Part shown: piece by piece, positions 49,889-58,981 of the stretch
Numbering within the stretch: the stretch's first letter is position 1
Layout: every line of letters starts with the position of its first letter
The notes under the pieces: generated by a model
Seen by the model: only the letters and a program-made list of their open reading frames with translations
The model's database searches: none
Told to the model about the DNA's origin: nothing
Origin: Paenibacillus_E sp052115445
GTDB taxonomy: Bacteria; Bacillota; Bacilli; Paenibacillales; NBRC-103111
Assembly (NCBI RefSeq): GCF_052115445.1
Contig: NZ_JBFRGR010000012.1
Location: 1 to 64,000, forward strand
Direction of reading: 5' to 3'
Length of the DNA: 64,000 nucleotides
Position numbers and translations under genes: made by a program

Positions 49889-51076
49889 TCAAATCAATAA
49901 GTCCAAAAACAAATAATAACCCTCTCCCATCGCACACGAGTAAGTCTGAATCTGTCGTGAGGTGTCCAAGTCGGTATAGGCTTGGGAGAGAATGCCTTGC
50001 TTTTGCAAATTCATCATCAGAATGTTAGAGATGAAATAAGGCCGCCACGTCCAATTCGCTTGACGGTAGCTCTCGTCTTTGCCCCACCCGTCTTCGGAAC
50101 GCGTGTAGTTAGAGGAAATCTGATAGCCATCGCCCTGGCAAATATACATACGGATGCAATTGTCCGTAACGTTACCGATGGTTTGCTCAATTACCGCATC
50201 AGCCTCCTCCGCAGTCGAGAAGTGAACGGAGGCGTTGATTAACGCATCCAGCCTTTGATGTACACTCAGCAGGTGATGATATCGCCCAAATTCATCCTGT
50301 CCGAACGATTTAATTTCCTCTTCCAGCATAGCTTTGTAGGCATCTGGACGCTGCAGGTCTGGCTCTGCTTTTGAGAACAAAAAGCCTTGCACATATCTAG
50401 CCCCAACCTGCAAGGCACTGCGCAGCTCCTGCTTCGTTTCGACGCCTTCAACGAGTAGGGAAGCTCCAATTTGAGCAGATACAATGGAGAATGACTGCAT
50501 AACTGCCTTGTAGCCATCGTGGACGATACTCTTTTTCAAAATATTCAAGTCAACCTTCAAGATTTTCGGCTGCAAGCTCGCAATTCGGTCGAAGTTACTA
50601 AAGCCGCTTCCGACATCATCAATGGCGATCGTACATCCGAATTCACGATATAATTCAACAATCCACGTCAGCTCCTGGAGCTTGCCCGTAAATTCCTCCT
50701 CGGTGATTTCAATGACGATCCGCGAAGGATTAATCTTGTATTTTTTTAACAATTCAATCGTTGGTAAGATGCCTGTTCGCTTGTAAGTTCTATAAATCCA
50801 AGAGGGCTTTAGGTTAATAAACAGTTCACTCTCGTCCGATGCAGCAACTATTCGTTCAATGGCCTGCTCTCTTAAATGACGATCAATCATCAGCTGCATG
50901 TCCTCGGAAATATCAGGGTCTTTGAAAAAGGGACCTAAGCTCTCCACACCACTCTCGCGAACCCATCTACCTAGTGTTTCATACCCTATTATTCGTTGAC
51001 TCTGCAAAGAGATAATCGGTTGAAAATAAGGACGTACTTCATGACGCGGCGGAATCTTGATGTTTTTCACCTGCAC
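49889..51076 (-). CDS. EAL-domain protein with YkuI-like C-terminal domain
   Basis: 395 aa. EAL domain in residues about 10-255: the signature is ETL (GYETLGRW) instead of EAL, but the catalytic Asn (FINLKPSW), Glu (IVIEITEE), Asp pair (IAIDDVGSGFSNFD), Lys (ILKVDL), Glu (LLVEGVET) and Gln (YVQGFLFS) are present, so cyclic-di-GMP hydrolysis or binding is plausible. Residues about 260-395 match the PAS-like domain of B. subtilis YkuI (RMYICQGDGYQISSNY, WTWRPYF). Acts in the cytoplasm; the C-terminal domain is presumed to sense a ligand. Convergent with the SNF2 gene. Confidence 0.88.
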   Translation of the reverse strand: MQVKNIKIPPRHEVRPYFQPIISLQSQRIIGYETLGRWVRESGVESLGPFFKDPDISEDMQLMIDRHLREQAIERIVAASDESELFINLKPSWIYRTYKRTGILPTIELLKKYKINPSRIVIEITEEEFTGKLQELTWIVELYREFGCTIAIDDVGSGFSNFDRIASLQPKILKVDLNILKKSIVHDGYKAVMQSFSIVSAQIGASLLVEGVETKQELRSALQVGARYVQGFLFSKAEPDLQRPDAYKAMLEEEIKSFGQDEFGRYHHLLSVHQRLDALINASVHFSTAEEADAVIEQTIGNVTDNCIRMYICQGDGYQISSNYTRSEDGWGKDESYRQANWTWRPYFISNILMMNLQKQGILSQAYTDLDTSRQIQTYSCAMGEGYYLFLDLLI

Positions 51077-51279
51077 AGTGCGCCTCCCTCTTGGAAATTT
51101 TTATGTCACATGACTTAACATCCACATCGTTATTGACTCATATTTTAAACGACATCTCCCTTTTCTGCAATCTATGATGGAAGAAAACATGACATTATCG
51201 ATTTTTAGAGGAATTTGTTGACGTTTGTCGAATTTCTAGGTGATCTTTTACTCTATTAGAAGTTAGGTGACCGATTGGA

Positions 51280-54168
51280 ATGAAGACTTTCACGAGATCG
51301 CGGATCTCCATGCTATATGTTATTTTAATAGTCGTTTTACTAGCTTTCGTCAGTGTATCCAACTATATGGCTTCTCGAAATATGGAGAGAGAAAACAATG
51401 CGATCGTGAATCAGGCACTTCCGATTCTGACGACGGCCAATAGTTTATTGGCCAGCTTAATCAATCAGGAGACGGGTCTCCGCGGTTACCAACTAGGTGG
51501 TGGAAATGAACAGTTTCTTGAGTCTTATACCACGGGAAGAGAACAGGTCGCCATGGATTTAAGCACGCTTTCGACCTACGAGAAGCAATATCCAACCCTA
51601 CAACTCATTATTGATACACAGGCGATACCAGCCATTACCAATTTGCAAAAGTACTATGATACGACTTTAGAATTATTCCGTGCAGGTAAAATTGAAGAAG
51701 CGAAAGCCCGTGTTACTGGCGGCAAAACGCTAATGGATCGCTATCGTGTCATTCATACGAGTATCGAAAAAAATATTGGGCAGATTACGTCTTCAGCTTA
51801 TGAGGCTTCTCAGCAAGCAGGTCAAACCTCCCGTTTGATCACCATTGTCGGCTTCCTGATCGCTCTTCTTGCAGGAGCTATGTCCATCATCATCTCCTTA
51901 CGCTCCTACCAAGCGGAGAAGGAACTGCGCAAGAGCGAGGAAACTTACCGCTATATGGCGGAGAGCCTGGAATCCCAGAACGAGGAAATTATTGCCCAGC
52001 AAGAGGAGCAGCAGATTACGTTGGCTAAGTTGTCTGAGCGCGAACGAGATTTGGAACTCATCTCCTCGTACCAAGAGAAGCTCACTGGCTATGTGAAGTT
52101 AACTGATTTCTTGAAACATACGCTGCCTGCCTTATTAAATTCGCTTGCGCAGGATGCGGCCTTAGTTGTCCTCGAGAATCGATCAGAGAACGGGGCGAGT
52201 TCCTACGAGGTTATTCATTCTATCGGGTATCCCAAGGGACACGTTCAAGCTTCACGCAGCGAGCTCTTCGGCCCAGCCAGACGTGTATTCGAAGAGGGCG
52301 TTTCGATCACACATACCCGTGATGTGACAGGCAATGAGCAAGGTGTCCATAACGGTATGACACGAGCTATCGATCATTACATTCCACTCACGGATGACAA
52401 ACAAGAAGTCATTGGTTTTCTCTTACTGACGAGTTACCAATGCTCGCAATATCAAGAAGATAATCAACGACTAACCAAAGGTTTAGTTCGTCAATTCGGA
52501 CTAGCGTTCTATGCACAGGTAGTCAATGATGAGAAACTGCAGCAAGCAGAAAGCTTAGCCTTACTGAACGATCAACTCACGGCAGAGAAATTGCTATTAG
52601 AAGGTCAGCATGACCTTATTCAAAATATTCTAGAATCCGCCCACGAGGGTATGATGATGTGTGATTCAGAGGGTACGATTCTCTTTGCCAATCATCGGAT
52701 GAATCAATATTTCGGGATAAATGAACGGATCGGCCAGAACCTTGTTAGCTGCAGCTATGAGATTGGGGCCAAATCGCCTAGTTTTCATGGGGTAGCAGCT
52801 TCCATCGAGGCCTTGATAGATCGTTCGCTTTCTCATTTGACGCAGCGCTTCAGTTTCCAGCAGGACGAACAGCTCCAACACGCGGAGCTCTACGCTACCG
52901 TTGTGAGCGAAGGCACCGAGCAGCAGGGCTACCTCTTCGTTTTCCGTGACCGTACAGAAGAAGAGCGCGTGGATGAAATGAAGAATGAATTCATCTCCAT
53001 TGTTTCACATGAGCTGCGGACTCCGCTGGCCAGTGTGCTTGGATTTATAGAAATTTTACTGCATCGCGACCTTCCGCAAGAGAAGCAGAAACGTTACATG
53101 GAAACCATTCATAACGAAGCTCAGCGCCTGTCGAATTTAATCAATGACTTCTTAGATCTACAACGGATGGAGTCCGGTCGTCAGTCGTACAACTTCGCAC
53201 CGATTCATTTGCAGTCTCTCGTCACCGAAATCGCAGAGCAATGGCAGGATAAGCAGCTGCATCAGATCGTCATTCATCAGCAAGAACCTGAGTTGTGGGT
53301 ACGGGCAGATGTGGACCGTATTCGCCAAGTCTTTGATAACCTAATTAGCAATGCTATTAAATACTCACCGGCAGCGGATCATATCGACATTCACTTGTTG
53401 ACACATGAGGGTAAAGTTACCATTGCTATTCAAGATTACGGTCTCGGTATACCATCGGAAGCGAATGAGCATATGTTTTCGAAGTTTTTCCGAGTCGACA
53501 ACTCCGACCGCCGTCAAATAGGCGGCACTGGCCTCGGACTCGCCATTGTAAAAGAAATCGTCGAGGGCCATGGCGGGCACATCTCCTATACGTCCGAGAT
53601 GGGACACGGCACCACGTTCCGGATTGAACTCGATCAATATGAAATTTCCGGCTTAGACGGGAAAATCGTTATTTTCGAAGATGATGATAACTTGGCCAAA
53701 TTAATTCAAGTCGCTTTAAATAAGCTAAGTCTACCTTCCATCCAACTGCGTTCCGCTGAGGAAGGCATGATCGCATTGCGTCGCTGTGAGGGTGAAGGTC
53801 CTGTTCTGTTCATCGTAGACATCCATCTAGAAGGCGAGAAAACGGGCTGGGACTTCATCGCAGACTTGTACAAGCATCCTGTGCATGCACAAACGCCGGT
53901 CATTGTTTCAACAGCGCTCGATCCGCCTCATGATTATCATGAGAAAGAGATTGAGAAATATCTCAAAAAGCCGTTCACAATGGAACGACTTGTACAGGTG
54001 GCGAAACGCCTGCTCGACAATAAAAGCAGCCTAGCCTACGTTTTCCCAGCTCAAAACAAAGAAACCCTCTCCACCACCTTAGAACGCAACGGCATTAACG
54101 TGCTCAAAATGCAAGAGAATCAGGACATGATCGAGGTTGATCTCATTAGACCTCCATCGGACAAGTAG
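51280..54168 (+). CDS. Hybrid sensor histidine kinase (CHASE3-GAF-PAS-HisKA-HATPase-REC)
   Basis: 962 aa. Membrane helices near residues 10-28 and 185-205 enclose a CHASE3 sensor (ANSLLASLINQETGLRGYQL). Then a coiled coil, a GAF-like domain (about 265-420), a PAS domain (about 445-555; ESAHEGMMMCDSEGTILFAN), HisKA with phospho-acceptor His in SIVSHELRTPLAS (near 576), HATPase with NLISNAIKYSP, DYGLGIP and GGTGLGLAIVKEIVEGHGG, and a receiver domain with FIVDIHLEG (Asp near 846) and LKKPF. A 45-residue tail follows. No partner regulator is adjacent, so output is likely through the attached receiver or a distant partner. Confidence 0.93.
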   Translation: MKTFTRSRISMLYVILIVVLLAFVSVSNYMASRNMERENNAIVNQALPILTTANSLLASLINQETGLRGYQLGGGNEQFLESYTTGREQVAMDLSTLSTYEKQYPTLQLIIDTQAIPAITNLQKYYDTTLELFRAGKIEEAKARVTGGKTLMDRYRVIHTSIEKNIGQITSSAYEASQQAGQTSRLITIVGFLIALLAGAMSIIISLRSYQAEKELRKSEETYRYMAESLESQNEEIIAQQEEQQITLAKLSERERDLELISSYQEKLTGYVKLTDFLKHTLPALLNSLAQDAALVVLENRSENGASSYEVIHSIGYPKGHVQASRSELFGPARRVFEEGVSITHTRDVTGNEQGVHNGMTRAIDHYIPLTDDKQEVIGFLLLTSYQCSQYQEDNQRLTKGLVRQFGLAFYAQVVNDEKLQQAESLALLNDQLTAEKLLLEGQHDLIQNILESAHEGMMMCDSEGTILFANHRMNQYFGINERIGQNLVSCSYEIGAKSPSFHGVAASIEALIDRSLSHLTQRFSFQQDEQLQHAELYATVVSEGTEQQGYLFVFRDRTEEERVDEMKNEFISIVSHELRTPLASVLGFIEILLHRDLPQEKQKRYMETIHNEAQRLSNLINDFLDLQRMESGRQSYNFAPIHLQSLVTEIAEQWQDKQLHQIVIHQQEPELWVRADVDRIRQVFDNLISNAIKYSPAADHIDIHLLTHEGKVTIAIQDYGLGIPSEANEHMFSKFFRVDNSDRRQIGGTGLGLAIVKEIVEGHGGHISYTSEMGHGTTFRIELDQYEISGLDGKIVIFEDDDNLAKLIQVALNKLSLPSIQLRSAEEGMIALRRCEGEGPVLFIVDIHLEGEKTGWDFIADLYKHPVHAQTPVIVSTALDPPHDYHEKEIEKYLKKPFTMERLVQVAKRLLDNKSSLAYVFPAQNKETLSTTLERNGINVLKMQENQDMIEVDLIRPPSDK

Positions 54169-54192
54169 CCTTTTATTGATCTCTCCTACAGA

Positions 54193-54228
54193 ACTCTCCT
54201 ACCTACTTAGGTGGGGGAGATTTTATTA
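54193..54228 (+). terminator. Terminator of the histidine kinase gene
   Basis: CTCTCCTACCT and AGGTGGGGGAG pair with a 4-base loop and wobble pairs, followed by ATTTTATTATT. Confidence 0.7.
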
Positions 54229-54312
54229 TTATTGTGAAGAAAAGGGATTTCCCTACAGAATCGCCAATATAATAGAAAAATAGAGGTAAGTGAAGAGAAA
54301 GGGTGTGCCCGA

Positions 54313-55638
54313 ATGGCAAAGCTTGAACCCGCTTCCAAACCATTGCAAGGCCGCAGTGTTTGGGCGTTATTTTTCTCCCTGCCTATTTTCGCATGGGCGA
54401 TGTACGATTTTGCAAATACCATTTTTTCTTCCAATATCGTAACTGTGTTCTACCCTTTTTATTTAAAAGAAACCTTAGGCAGCAGCGAGGAAATGAACCA
54501 GATTGCAAGTACGTTCATCACGTACTCCAATGCGTTATCTAGCTTCTTCTTAGTGCTCCTATCTCCCTTATTCGGTGTTTGGATCGATCGCACGGGCAAA
54601 AAGAAAGCCTATCTCGTCCCCTTCACACTGATCGCGATCATCGCAACATTTTTGATGGGGGCATCGGCCGTATGGGATACAAATAAAGAATGGCTCGGCC
54701 TCAATACATCCATCCTTGGTGTTATTTTATTTTTCATGGTCGCCAAATTTTTCTATAACTCCAGCTTAGTGTTCTACGACTCCATGATTTCTGATCTGGG
54801 CAATGAACGCGAGATTCCTTTGATCTCCGGATTTGGTGTAGCCGTCGGTTATGTAGGTACGCTCGTGGGGCTTATTGTTTTCTTGTTCGTTCACGATAAT
54901 CACTTCGAGAGTACATTCATCCCAAGTGCGGTCATGTTCCTCATCTTCTCACTGCCGATCATGTTCTTGTATAAAGAGAAGCGGCAAAAGCCAGTGGCTA
55001 GCAATAAGTCGTTGCTTAGCGGTTATCGCGAGATTTGGACGACGTTCAAGGAAGCTCGAAAGTACCAAGCAGCTTTCACGTTCATGATCGCCTACTTCTT
55101 CTTCAACGATGCCATTGCTACAGCGATTGCCGTTATGGCCATTTATGCGAATACCGTCATGGGCTTCTCGACAGGGCAGTTCATTCTACTTTATCTTGTA
55201 TCCACGGTGTCTAGCGTGATCGGGTCCTTCCTATTCGGTTATGTGACACGCAGTATTGGACCTAAGAAAGCCGTAACCATTGTCGCTATCATCCTCATTG
55301 TGGCCATCTCCCTCGCTTCCTTAGCAACAAGCCAAAGCATCTTCTGGGTAGCAGGCAGCTTGTATGGTGTTTCTATGGGTGCGATGTGGGTGACCTCTCG
55401 TACATTGATCGTGCAGCTAACACCGGAAGAAAAACGCGGTCAATTTTTCGGCCTATTCGCCTTCTCAGGGAAGGTGTCCTCCATTGTCGGACCTCTACTC
55501 TATGGCTCCATCACATGGGCAATGGCCTCTACTGGCAACCTAGCGAGCCGAGTAGCACTTGGCTCTTTACTGGTCCTAGTCATCATTGGACTTATCGTCC
55601 ACATGCGAGTTCCGCAAAAATTGCAAAATTCCGCTTAA
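54313..55638 (+). CDS. UMF1/Atg22-like MFS transporter
   Basis: 441 aa, about 12 helices. The start PIFAWAMYDFANTIFSSNIV is the hallmark of the UMF1 (Atg22-like) branch, with the motif-A-like loop LFGVWIDRTGKKKAYLVPFT between helices 2 and 3. Relatives are presumed amino-acid or solute exporters. AAAGGG lies upstream of ATG 54313. Ends at a terminator. Confidence 0.9.
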   Translation: MAKLEPASKPLQGRSVWALFFSLPIFAWAMYDFANTIFSSNIVTVFYPFYLKETLGSSEEMNQIASTFITYSNALSSFFLVLLSPLFGVWIDRTGKKKAYLVPFTLIAIIATFLMGASAVWDTNKEWLGLNTSILGVILFFMVAKFFYNSSLVFYDSMISDLGNEREIPLISGFGVAVGYVGTLVGLIVFLFVHDNHFESTFIPSAVMFLIFSLPIMFLYKEKRQKPVASNKSLLSGYREIWTTFKEARKYQAAFTFMIAYFFFNDAIATAIAVMAIYANTVMGFSTGQFILLYLVSTVSSVIGSFLFGYVTRSIGPKKAVTIVAIILIVAISLASLATSQSIFWVAGSLYGVSMGAMWVTSRTLIVQLTPEEKRGQFFGLFAFSGKVSSIVGPLLYGSITWAMASTGNLASRVALGSLLVLVIIGLIVHMRVPQKLQNSA

Positions 55639-55680
55639 TTCATGTACAATTACATCTAACATGAGGAAGCAGACACAGAA

Positions 55681-55714
55681 AACACTAGAGCATTTAAGGC
55701 TTTAGTGTTTTTTT
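55681..55714 (+). terminator. Terminator of the UMF1-like gene
   Basis: AACACTAGAGC and GCTTTAGTGTT pair with one mismatch, followed by a T run of seven. Confidence 0.8.
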
Positions 55715-55802
55715 GTAAGCATCCGTTGATTGCCGCACTATACTTCCTAGTCAGACACAAACTATCGTACAGGCGTTCTCATCAGAAAGAGGGGATATGG
55801 TA

Positions 55803-56543
55803 ATGGCTTTACGGTACAAGCGAGTCCTCATTAAACTTAGTGGCGGTGCTGTCGCAGGTGACAACTCCTTCGGATTTGACCCTACACAGCTGGATCATAT
55901 CGCCAATGAAATTATGACCGTCGTGAATTTAGGCGTTGAAGTGTGTCTTGTAATTGGTGGAGGTAATATTTTCCGCGGCAATATGGGCGAAAGCTGGGGC
56001 ATCGAGAAAGCGGAGGCTGATAATATCGGCACACTTGCAACAGTCATCAACAGTTTGATGCTGCGCGGTGTGTTGAAAGCCAAGACAGAGGCCGAGGTCC
56101 GTGTTATGACAGCCATCCCGATCGCATCTGTGGCGGAGCCATTCATTCGTTTACGAGCCATTCATCACTTGGAAAAAGGGTACATCGTCATTTTCGCCGG
56201 CGGAAATGGGCAGCCTTTCGTTACGACGGATTATCCGTCTGTACAGCGGGCGATCGAAGTCAATTGCGATGCCATTCTCGTGGCCAAACAAGGCGTGGAC
56301 GGTGTCTTCGACAAAGATCCGAAGCAACATCAGGAGGCGCTCCAGTACAAATCCCTCCATTACAACGATGTGATTCAGCACAATTTGAAGGTGATGGATC
56401 AATCTGCCTTTATTCTAGCGCGGGACTACCATGTACCGATTCACGTGTTCAATTTCGACAAGCCTGGCTCGATGAAGGACATCTGTGCGGGGCTGAATAC
56501 GGGTACGATTATTAGCGCGTCATCTGAACTCATTTATCATTAA
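55803..56543 (+). CDS. UMP kinase-like amino-acid-kinase protein (PyrH paralogue)
   Basis: 246 aa from ATG 55803, 8 bases after GAGGGG; an ATG at 55797 is too close to that site. PyrH features: KRVLIKLSGGAVAGDNSFGF, VCLVIGGGNIFRGNMGE, ADNIGTLATVINSLMLRGVL, AIPIASVAEPFIRLRAIHHL, VIFAGGNGQPFVTTD and GVDGVFDKDPK. The usual signature LSGEALAG is changed to LSGGAVAG. It is not beside frr, tsf or rpsB as the housekeeping pyrH is, so it is probably a second, divergent copy. Either it phosphorylates UMP or a related nucleotide; the altered loop leaves this open. Confidence 0.8.
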   Translation: MALRYKRVLIKLSGGAVAGDNSFGFDPTQLDHIANEIMTVVNLGVEVCLVIGGGNIFRGNMGESWGIEKAEADNIGTLATVINSLMLRGVLKAKTEAEVRVMTAIPIASVAEPFIRLRAIHHLEKGYIVIFAGGNGQPFVTTDYPSVQRAIEVNCDAILVAKQGVDGVFDKDPKQHQEALQYKSLHYNDVIQHNLKVMDQSAFILARDYHVPIHVFNFDKPGSMKDICAGLNTGTIISASSELIYH

Positions 56544-56660
56544 TAGATAGGCTTCAACTTCAATATCTCCATTGCACTGTTAACTATCGACGACTGCATC
56601 GTTGACTGACAATTGCACCATCGTACCATCTCAAATCGCACCTCCGCACCATAGCGACTT

Positions 56661-56845
56661 TAACTGTATAAACTACAGCTAATTTTGCTACTTTTCTCGC
56701 GTAGGATAAAATAACTGGATTTCCTCCAGTTAACTTGAGCCTATTTCGCTGAAATGGCTGATATTGGGGATTTTAACTGTACTTTTTCCAGCTAATCGTC
56801 CAAATCGAGCTAAATTGGAGAAAATAGATGGAGGTTTTCCAGTTA
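56661..56845. repeat. Complete 51-62-51 palindrome element (family 1)
   Basis: Units of 21 nt start at 56661, 56712, 56774 and 56825. The second is nearly a perfect palindrome (TAACTGGATT and, after one base, CTCCAGTTA); the fourth begins TAGATGGAGG. The element is flanked on the left (56555-56645) by G-poor DNA and on the right (56846-56900) by G-rich DNA. It lies between the convergent PyrH-like and GNAT genes; besides it the gap 56544-56991 holds only the terminator at 56951. Confidence 0.85.
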
Positions 56846-56950
56846 AGCTCGGCTGGGTGGCGAAAGAGGGCAAGCTGGTGGTTGGCGATGTGGGGCCACA
56901 GCACTCTCGGTTCTCATGGGGGGAATGAACCTAACCTCCTTTCGAATAGC

Positions 56951-56993
56951 AAAAAAGGATAGACAGCAGAATCTGCTGTACTATCCTTTTTTT
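56951..56993. terminator. Bidirectional terminator
   Basis: AAAAAAGGATA...CAGCAGA and TCTGCTG...TATCCTTTTTTT form a long stem; A and T runs on both sides. The stop codon of the GNAT gene overlaps it. Confidence 0.85.
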
Positions 56994-57873
56994 AAGCGCG
57001 GAGGAGCACGTAATAGTCATTCGCGTTTTTCGTTGCAAATCCACAGGATTCATAGAGGCCGAGCGCTTTCTCATTCTCTACCGATACTTCCAGCTTGATG
57101 TGCTCCGCTTGATCTTGCTCTTTCAGCGCTGTAATCGTTTGACTCAAAATCTGACGACCATACCCCTTGCCCCTGATCCCAGGCAGCACGCAAAAACCAT
57201 AAATAAATCCACTAACGCCCGGCTCCACCATCGCACCCAGCTTTCCAATCGGCTCTTTGTTCTCACCTAGCTCCGCAATCCACGTCCGTTCCTTGTCACC
57301 CGTAATGGTTTGCATCACATACTCACGTGTGTCAGCTTCCGTCATGTCGAAGCCTGACATATTCAACTTAATTAACAATTCCGAATCGGAACGATCTGCT
57401 AAGCGAATGCTCAACTCTGTTTGCGTGGAGGCGAGTGGGATTACCTGCTCTTTCAGCTCCATCACATACTCTGAAAAAGAGTACGCCGCGCCCAGCTTGC
57501 TCAAAAAAGCTTTTCCGCTTTCCGAGCCACGCTCATTGATGAAAATAAGCTTAGGAACCTCTCTTTGGCTGCACACTTCCATGGCCCTTTGAACAAGTTG
57601 GTTGAAAATCCCTCGGCGCCGCGCCTCTGGATGCACCATGCCGCTGATTTCCACCTCGGTAGATAAAAAGCTGTAAATGGCAAGGAAACCGACAATCCGG
57701 TCATTTTCATAATATACGAAATCATTCGTCACACCAGCAGGACGGCTGGATAAAGTGCCCCAGTTTAATTTAATGTCAATACCTTCATGCTTATTACATA
57801 GCTCCCATAGCGCTCGAACTTCCTCCAACTCTTCAGGAGATAGTCCCGCTCTTGCATATATGCCTTGTTTCAT
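56992..57873 (-). CDS. Tandem GNAT-family N-acetyltransferase
   Basis: 293 aa from ATG 57873 (GGAGG 7 bases upstream); the frame is open ten codons further. Two acetyltransferase folds: the first with EVEISGMVHPEARRRGIFNQ and LVQRAMEVC, the second with GFIYGFCVLPGIRGKGYGRQ, SQTITALKEQ and NEKALGLYESCGF. Only the second has the full acetyl-CoA loop (R-G-K-G-Y-G), so it is probably the active one. Substrate unknown. Confidence 0.88.
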   Translation of the reverse strand: MKQGIYARAGLSPEELEEVRALWELCNKHEGIDIKLNWGTLSSRPAGVTNDFVYYENDRIVGFLAIYSFLSTEVEISGMVHPEARRRGIFNQLVQRAMEVCSQREVPKLIFINERGSESGKAFLSKLGAAYSFSEYVMELKEQVIPLASTQTELSIRLADRSDSELLIKLNMSGFDMTEADTREYVMQTITGDKERTWIAELGENKEPIGKLGAMVEPGVSGFIYGFCVLPGIRGKGYGRQILSQTITALKEQDQAEHIKLEVSVENEKALGLYESCGFATKNANDYYVLLRA

Positions 57874-57988
57874 ATGTTGTCCTCCATTAGTCATCTCATT
57901 CATATGGACTTACCTGCTGTCATTATACATGTCTGAGCGCTGCCGTGGTAAGCTAATAAATCATTCTACATATTTTTTCGTGGGGCTG

Positions 57989-58014
57989 TGAACGGTTTGT
58001 AGTAGCTGTTCGTA
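57989..58014 (+). promoter_or_regulatory. Candidate ECF (SigY-like) promoter
   Basis: TGAAC (57989-57993), 17 bases, then CGTA (58011-58014), ahead of the sigma factor gene. B. subtilis SigY promoters have a similar TGAAC ... CGTC pattern and SigY controls its own operon, so autoregulation is likely. The last base differs from the consensus. Confidence 0.5.
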
Positions 58015-58039
58015 CTATTTATGATTCCAGACAGAGAGG

Positions 58040-58576
58040 ATGTTCAATCACTTGGAAGAGAATGAATTCATTCGTCAAGCCATGCTAGGCGACACCGCCG
58101 CTCTGTCTCAGCTTCTGCAGCAGCATTATGCATTTGTGTATAAATATTTGGTCAAAATCACGCTGAATCCCTCTCTAGCTGAGGACCTTACGCAAGAAAC
58201 GATGGCCCGATGTATCGAAAAAATAAAGCTCTACAACGGGACTTCGAAGTTCTCGTCCTGGTTAATCACCATCGCCACTCGGTTGATGATCGATCAGAGC
58301 AGACGCCGCCTTTGGGAGCGCAAGTGGCAGGAGAAAGAGCAGCTGCAATCCTTACGCCAATTGCAATGGCAGACCGCACATCACACGGATGACGCTTGGC
58401 CGGAGGTGTTAGATGCCTTAGCTGATATGCCGTGTGAGAGCCGCATTCCGCTCATTCTCAAGCATTACTACGGATACACCTATGAAGAAATTGGCGGCAT
58501 GCTCGGCATCGCGGAGGGCACCGTGAAATCTCGGGTGCACCATGCATTAAAACAACTACGGAAGGAGCTGATGTAG
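58040..58576 (+). CDS. ECF sigma factor, SigY-like
   Basis: 178 aa. Region 2: AEDLTQETMARCIEKIKLYN and FSSWLITIATRLMIDQSRRR; region 4: PLILKHYYGYTYEEIGGMLG and AEGTVKSRVHHALKQLRKEL. ATG 58040 follows GAGAGG without spacing; a TTG at 58052 with 12-base spacing is a possible alternative. Two small membrane protein genes follow at once, in the order known from the B. subtilis sigY-yxlC-yxlD(E) operon, so this group is probably equivalent. A candidate own promoter lies upstream. Confidence 0.87.
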   Translation: MFNHLEENEFIRQAMLGDTAALSQLLQQHYAFVYKYLVKITLNPSLAEDLTQETMARCIEKIKLYNGTSKFSSWLITIATRLMIDQSRRRLWERKWQEKEQLQSLRQLQWQTAHHTDDAWPEVLDALADMPCESRIPLILKHYYGYTYEEIGGMLGIAEGTVKSRVHHALKQLRKELM

Positions 58577-58981
58577 ATGGATGATGAGTTGCACAAGCGG
58601 CAGCGGCAAGAACCGCTAGAGGGTGGAGAGCCGGAGCGAAGAGGGCGCGGCGAGGGACAAACAAGCGAGGAGCTTGCCGATGAAATGACCTCTCGCCAGC
58701 TGCGCGAGGGGCTGGATCTGCTCGAAGCTGCAGTCCACGTGCCAACGCCGAGCACCGCTTGGTTCGATCAGCAAATTGCCGCGGCGCAAAGTAAGCGAAA
58801 ATCCAGACTGGTGCGCGATCTAGTGATCCTATGGATCAGCGCGATGCTTTTGTTTTATGTGTATTATCTCACGGTAACGGCTAAGCCGGTTGCCTTCCTC
58901 TCCATCCAAGCAGCGGCCATATTGGTTCCGTTAGCTTGGCTAATCCTAAGAAAGCAGGTGGATTCTCATGACACCAACTGA
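58577..58981 (+). CDS. YxlC-like putative anti-sigma membrane protein
   Basis: 134 aa; ATG directly after the sigma factor stop, with AAGGAG 9 bases upstream. Charged cytoplasmic N-terminal half (residues 1-75) with LREGLDLLEAAVHVPTPST, then two hydrophobic helices (about 80-98 and 105-124). Position, size and layout fit YxlC, a negative regulator of SigY, though the N-terminal part is longer and very rich in Arg and Glu. Confidence 0.75.
   Translation: MDDELHKRQRQEPLEGGEPERRGRGEGQTSEELADEMTSRQLREGLDLLEAAVHVPTPSTAWFDQQIAAAQSKRKSRLVRDLVILWISAMLLFYVYYLTVTAKPVAFLSIQAAAILVPLAWLILRKQVDSHDTN

Noticed and set aside
58458..58755. Antisense frames in the YxlC-like gene
   Set aside because: Overlap a well-supported operon gene on the other strand; Arg/Pro/Ser-rich, no start signals.
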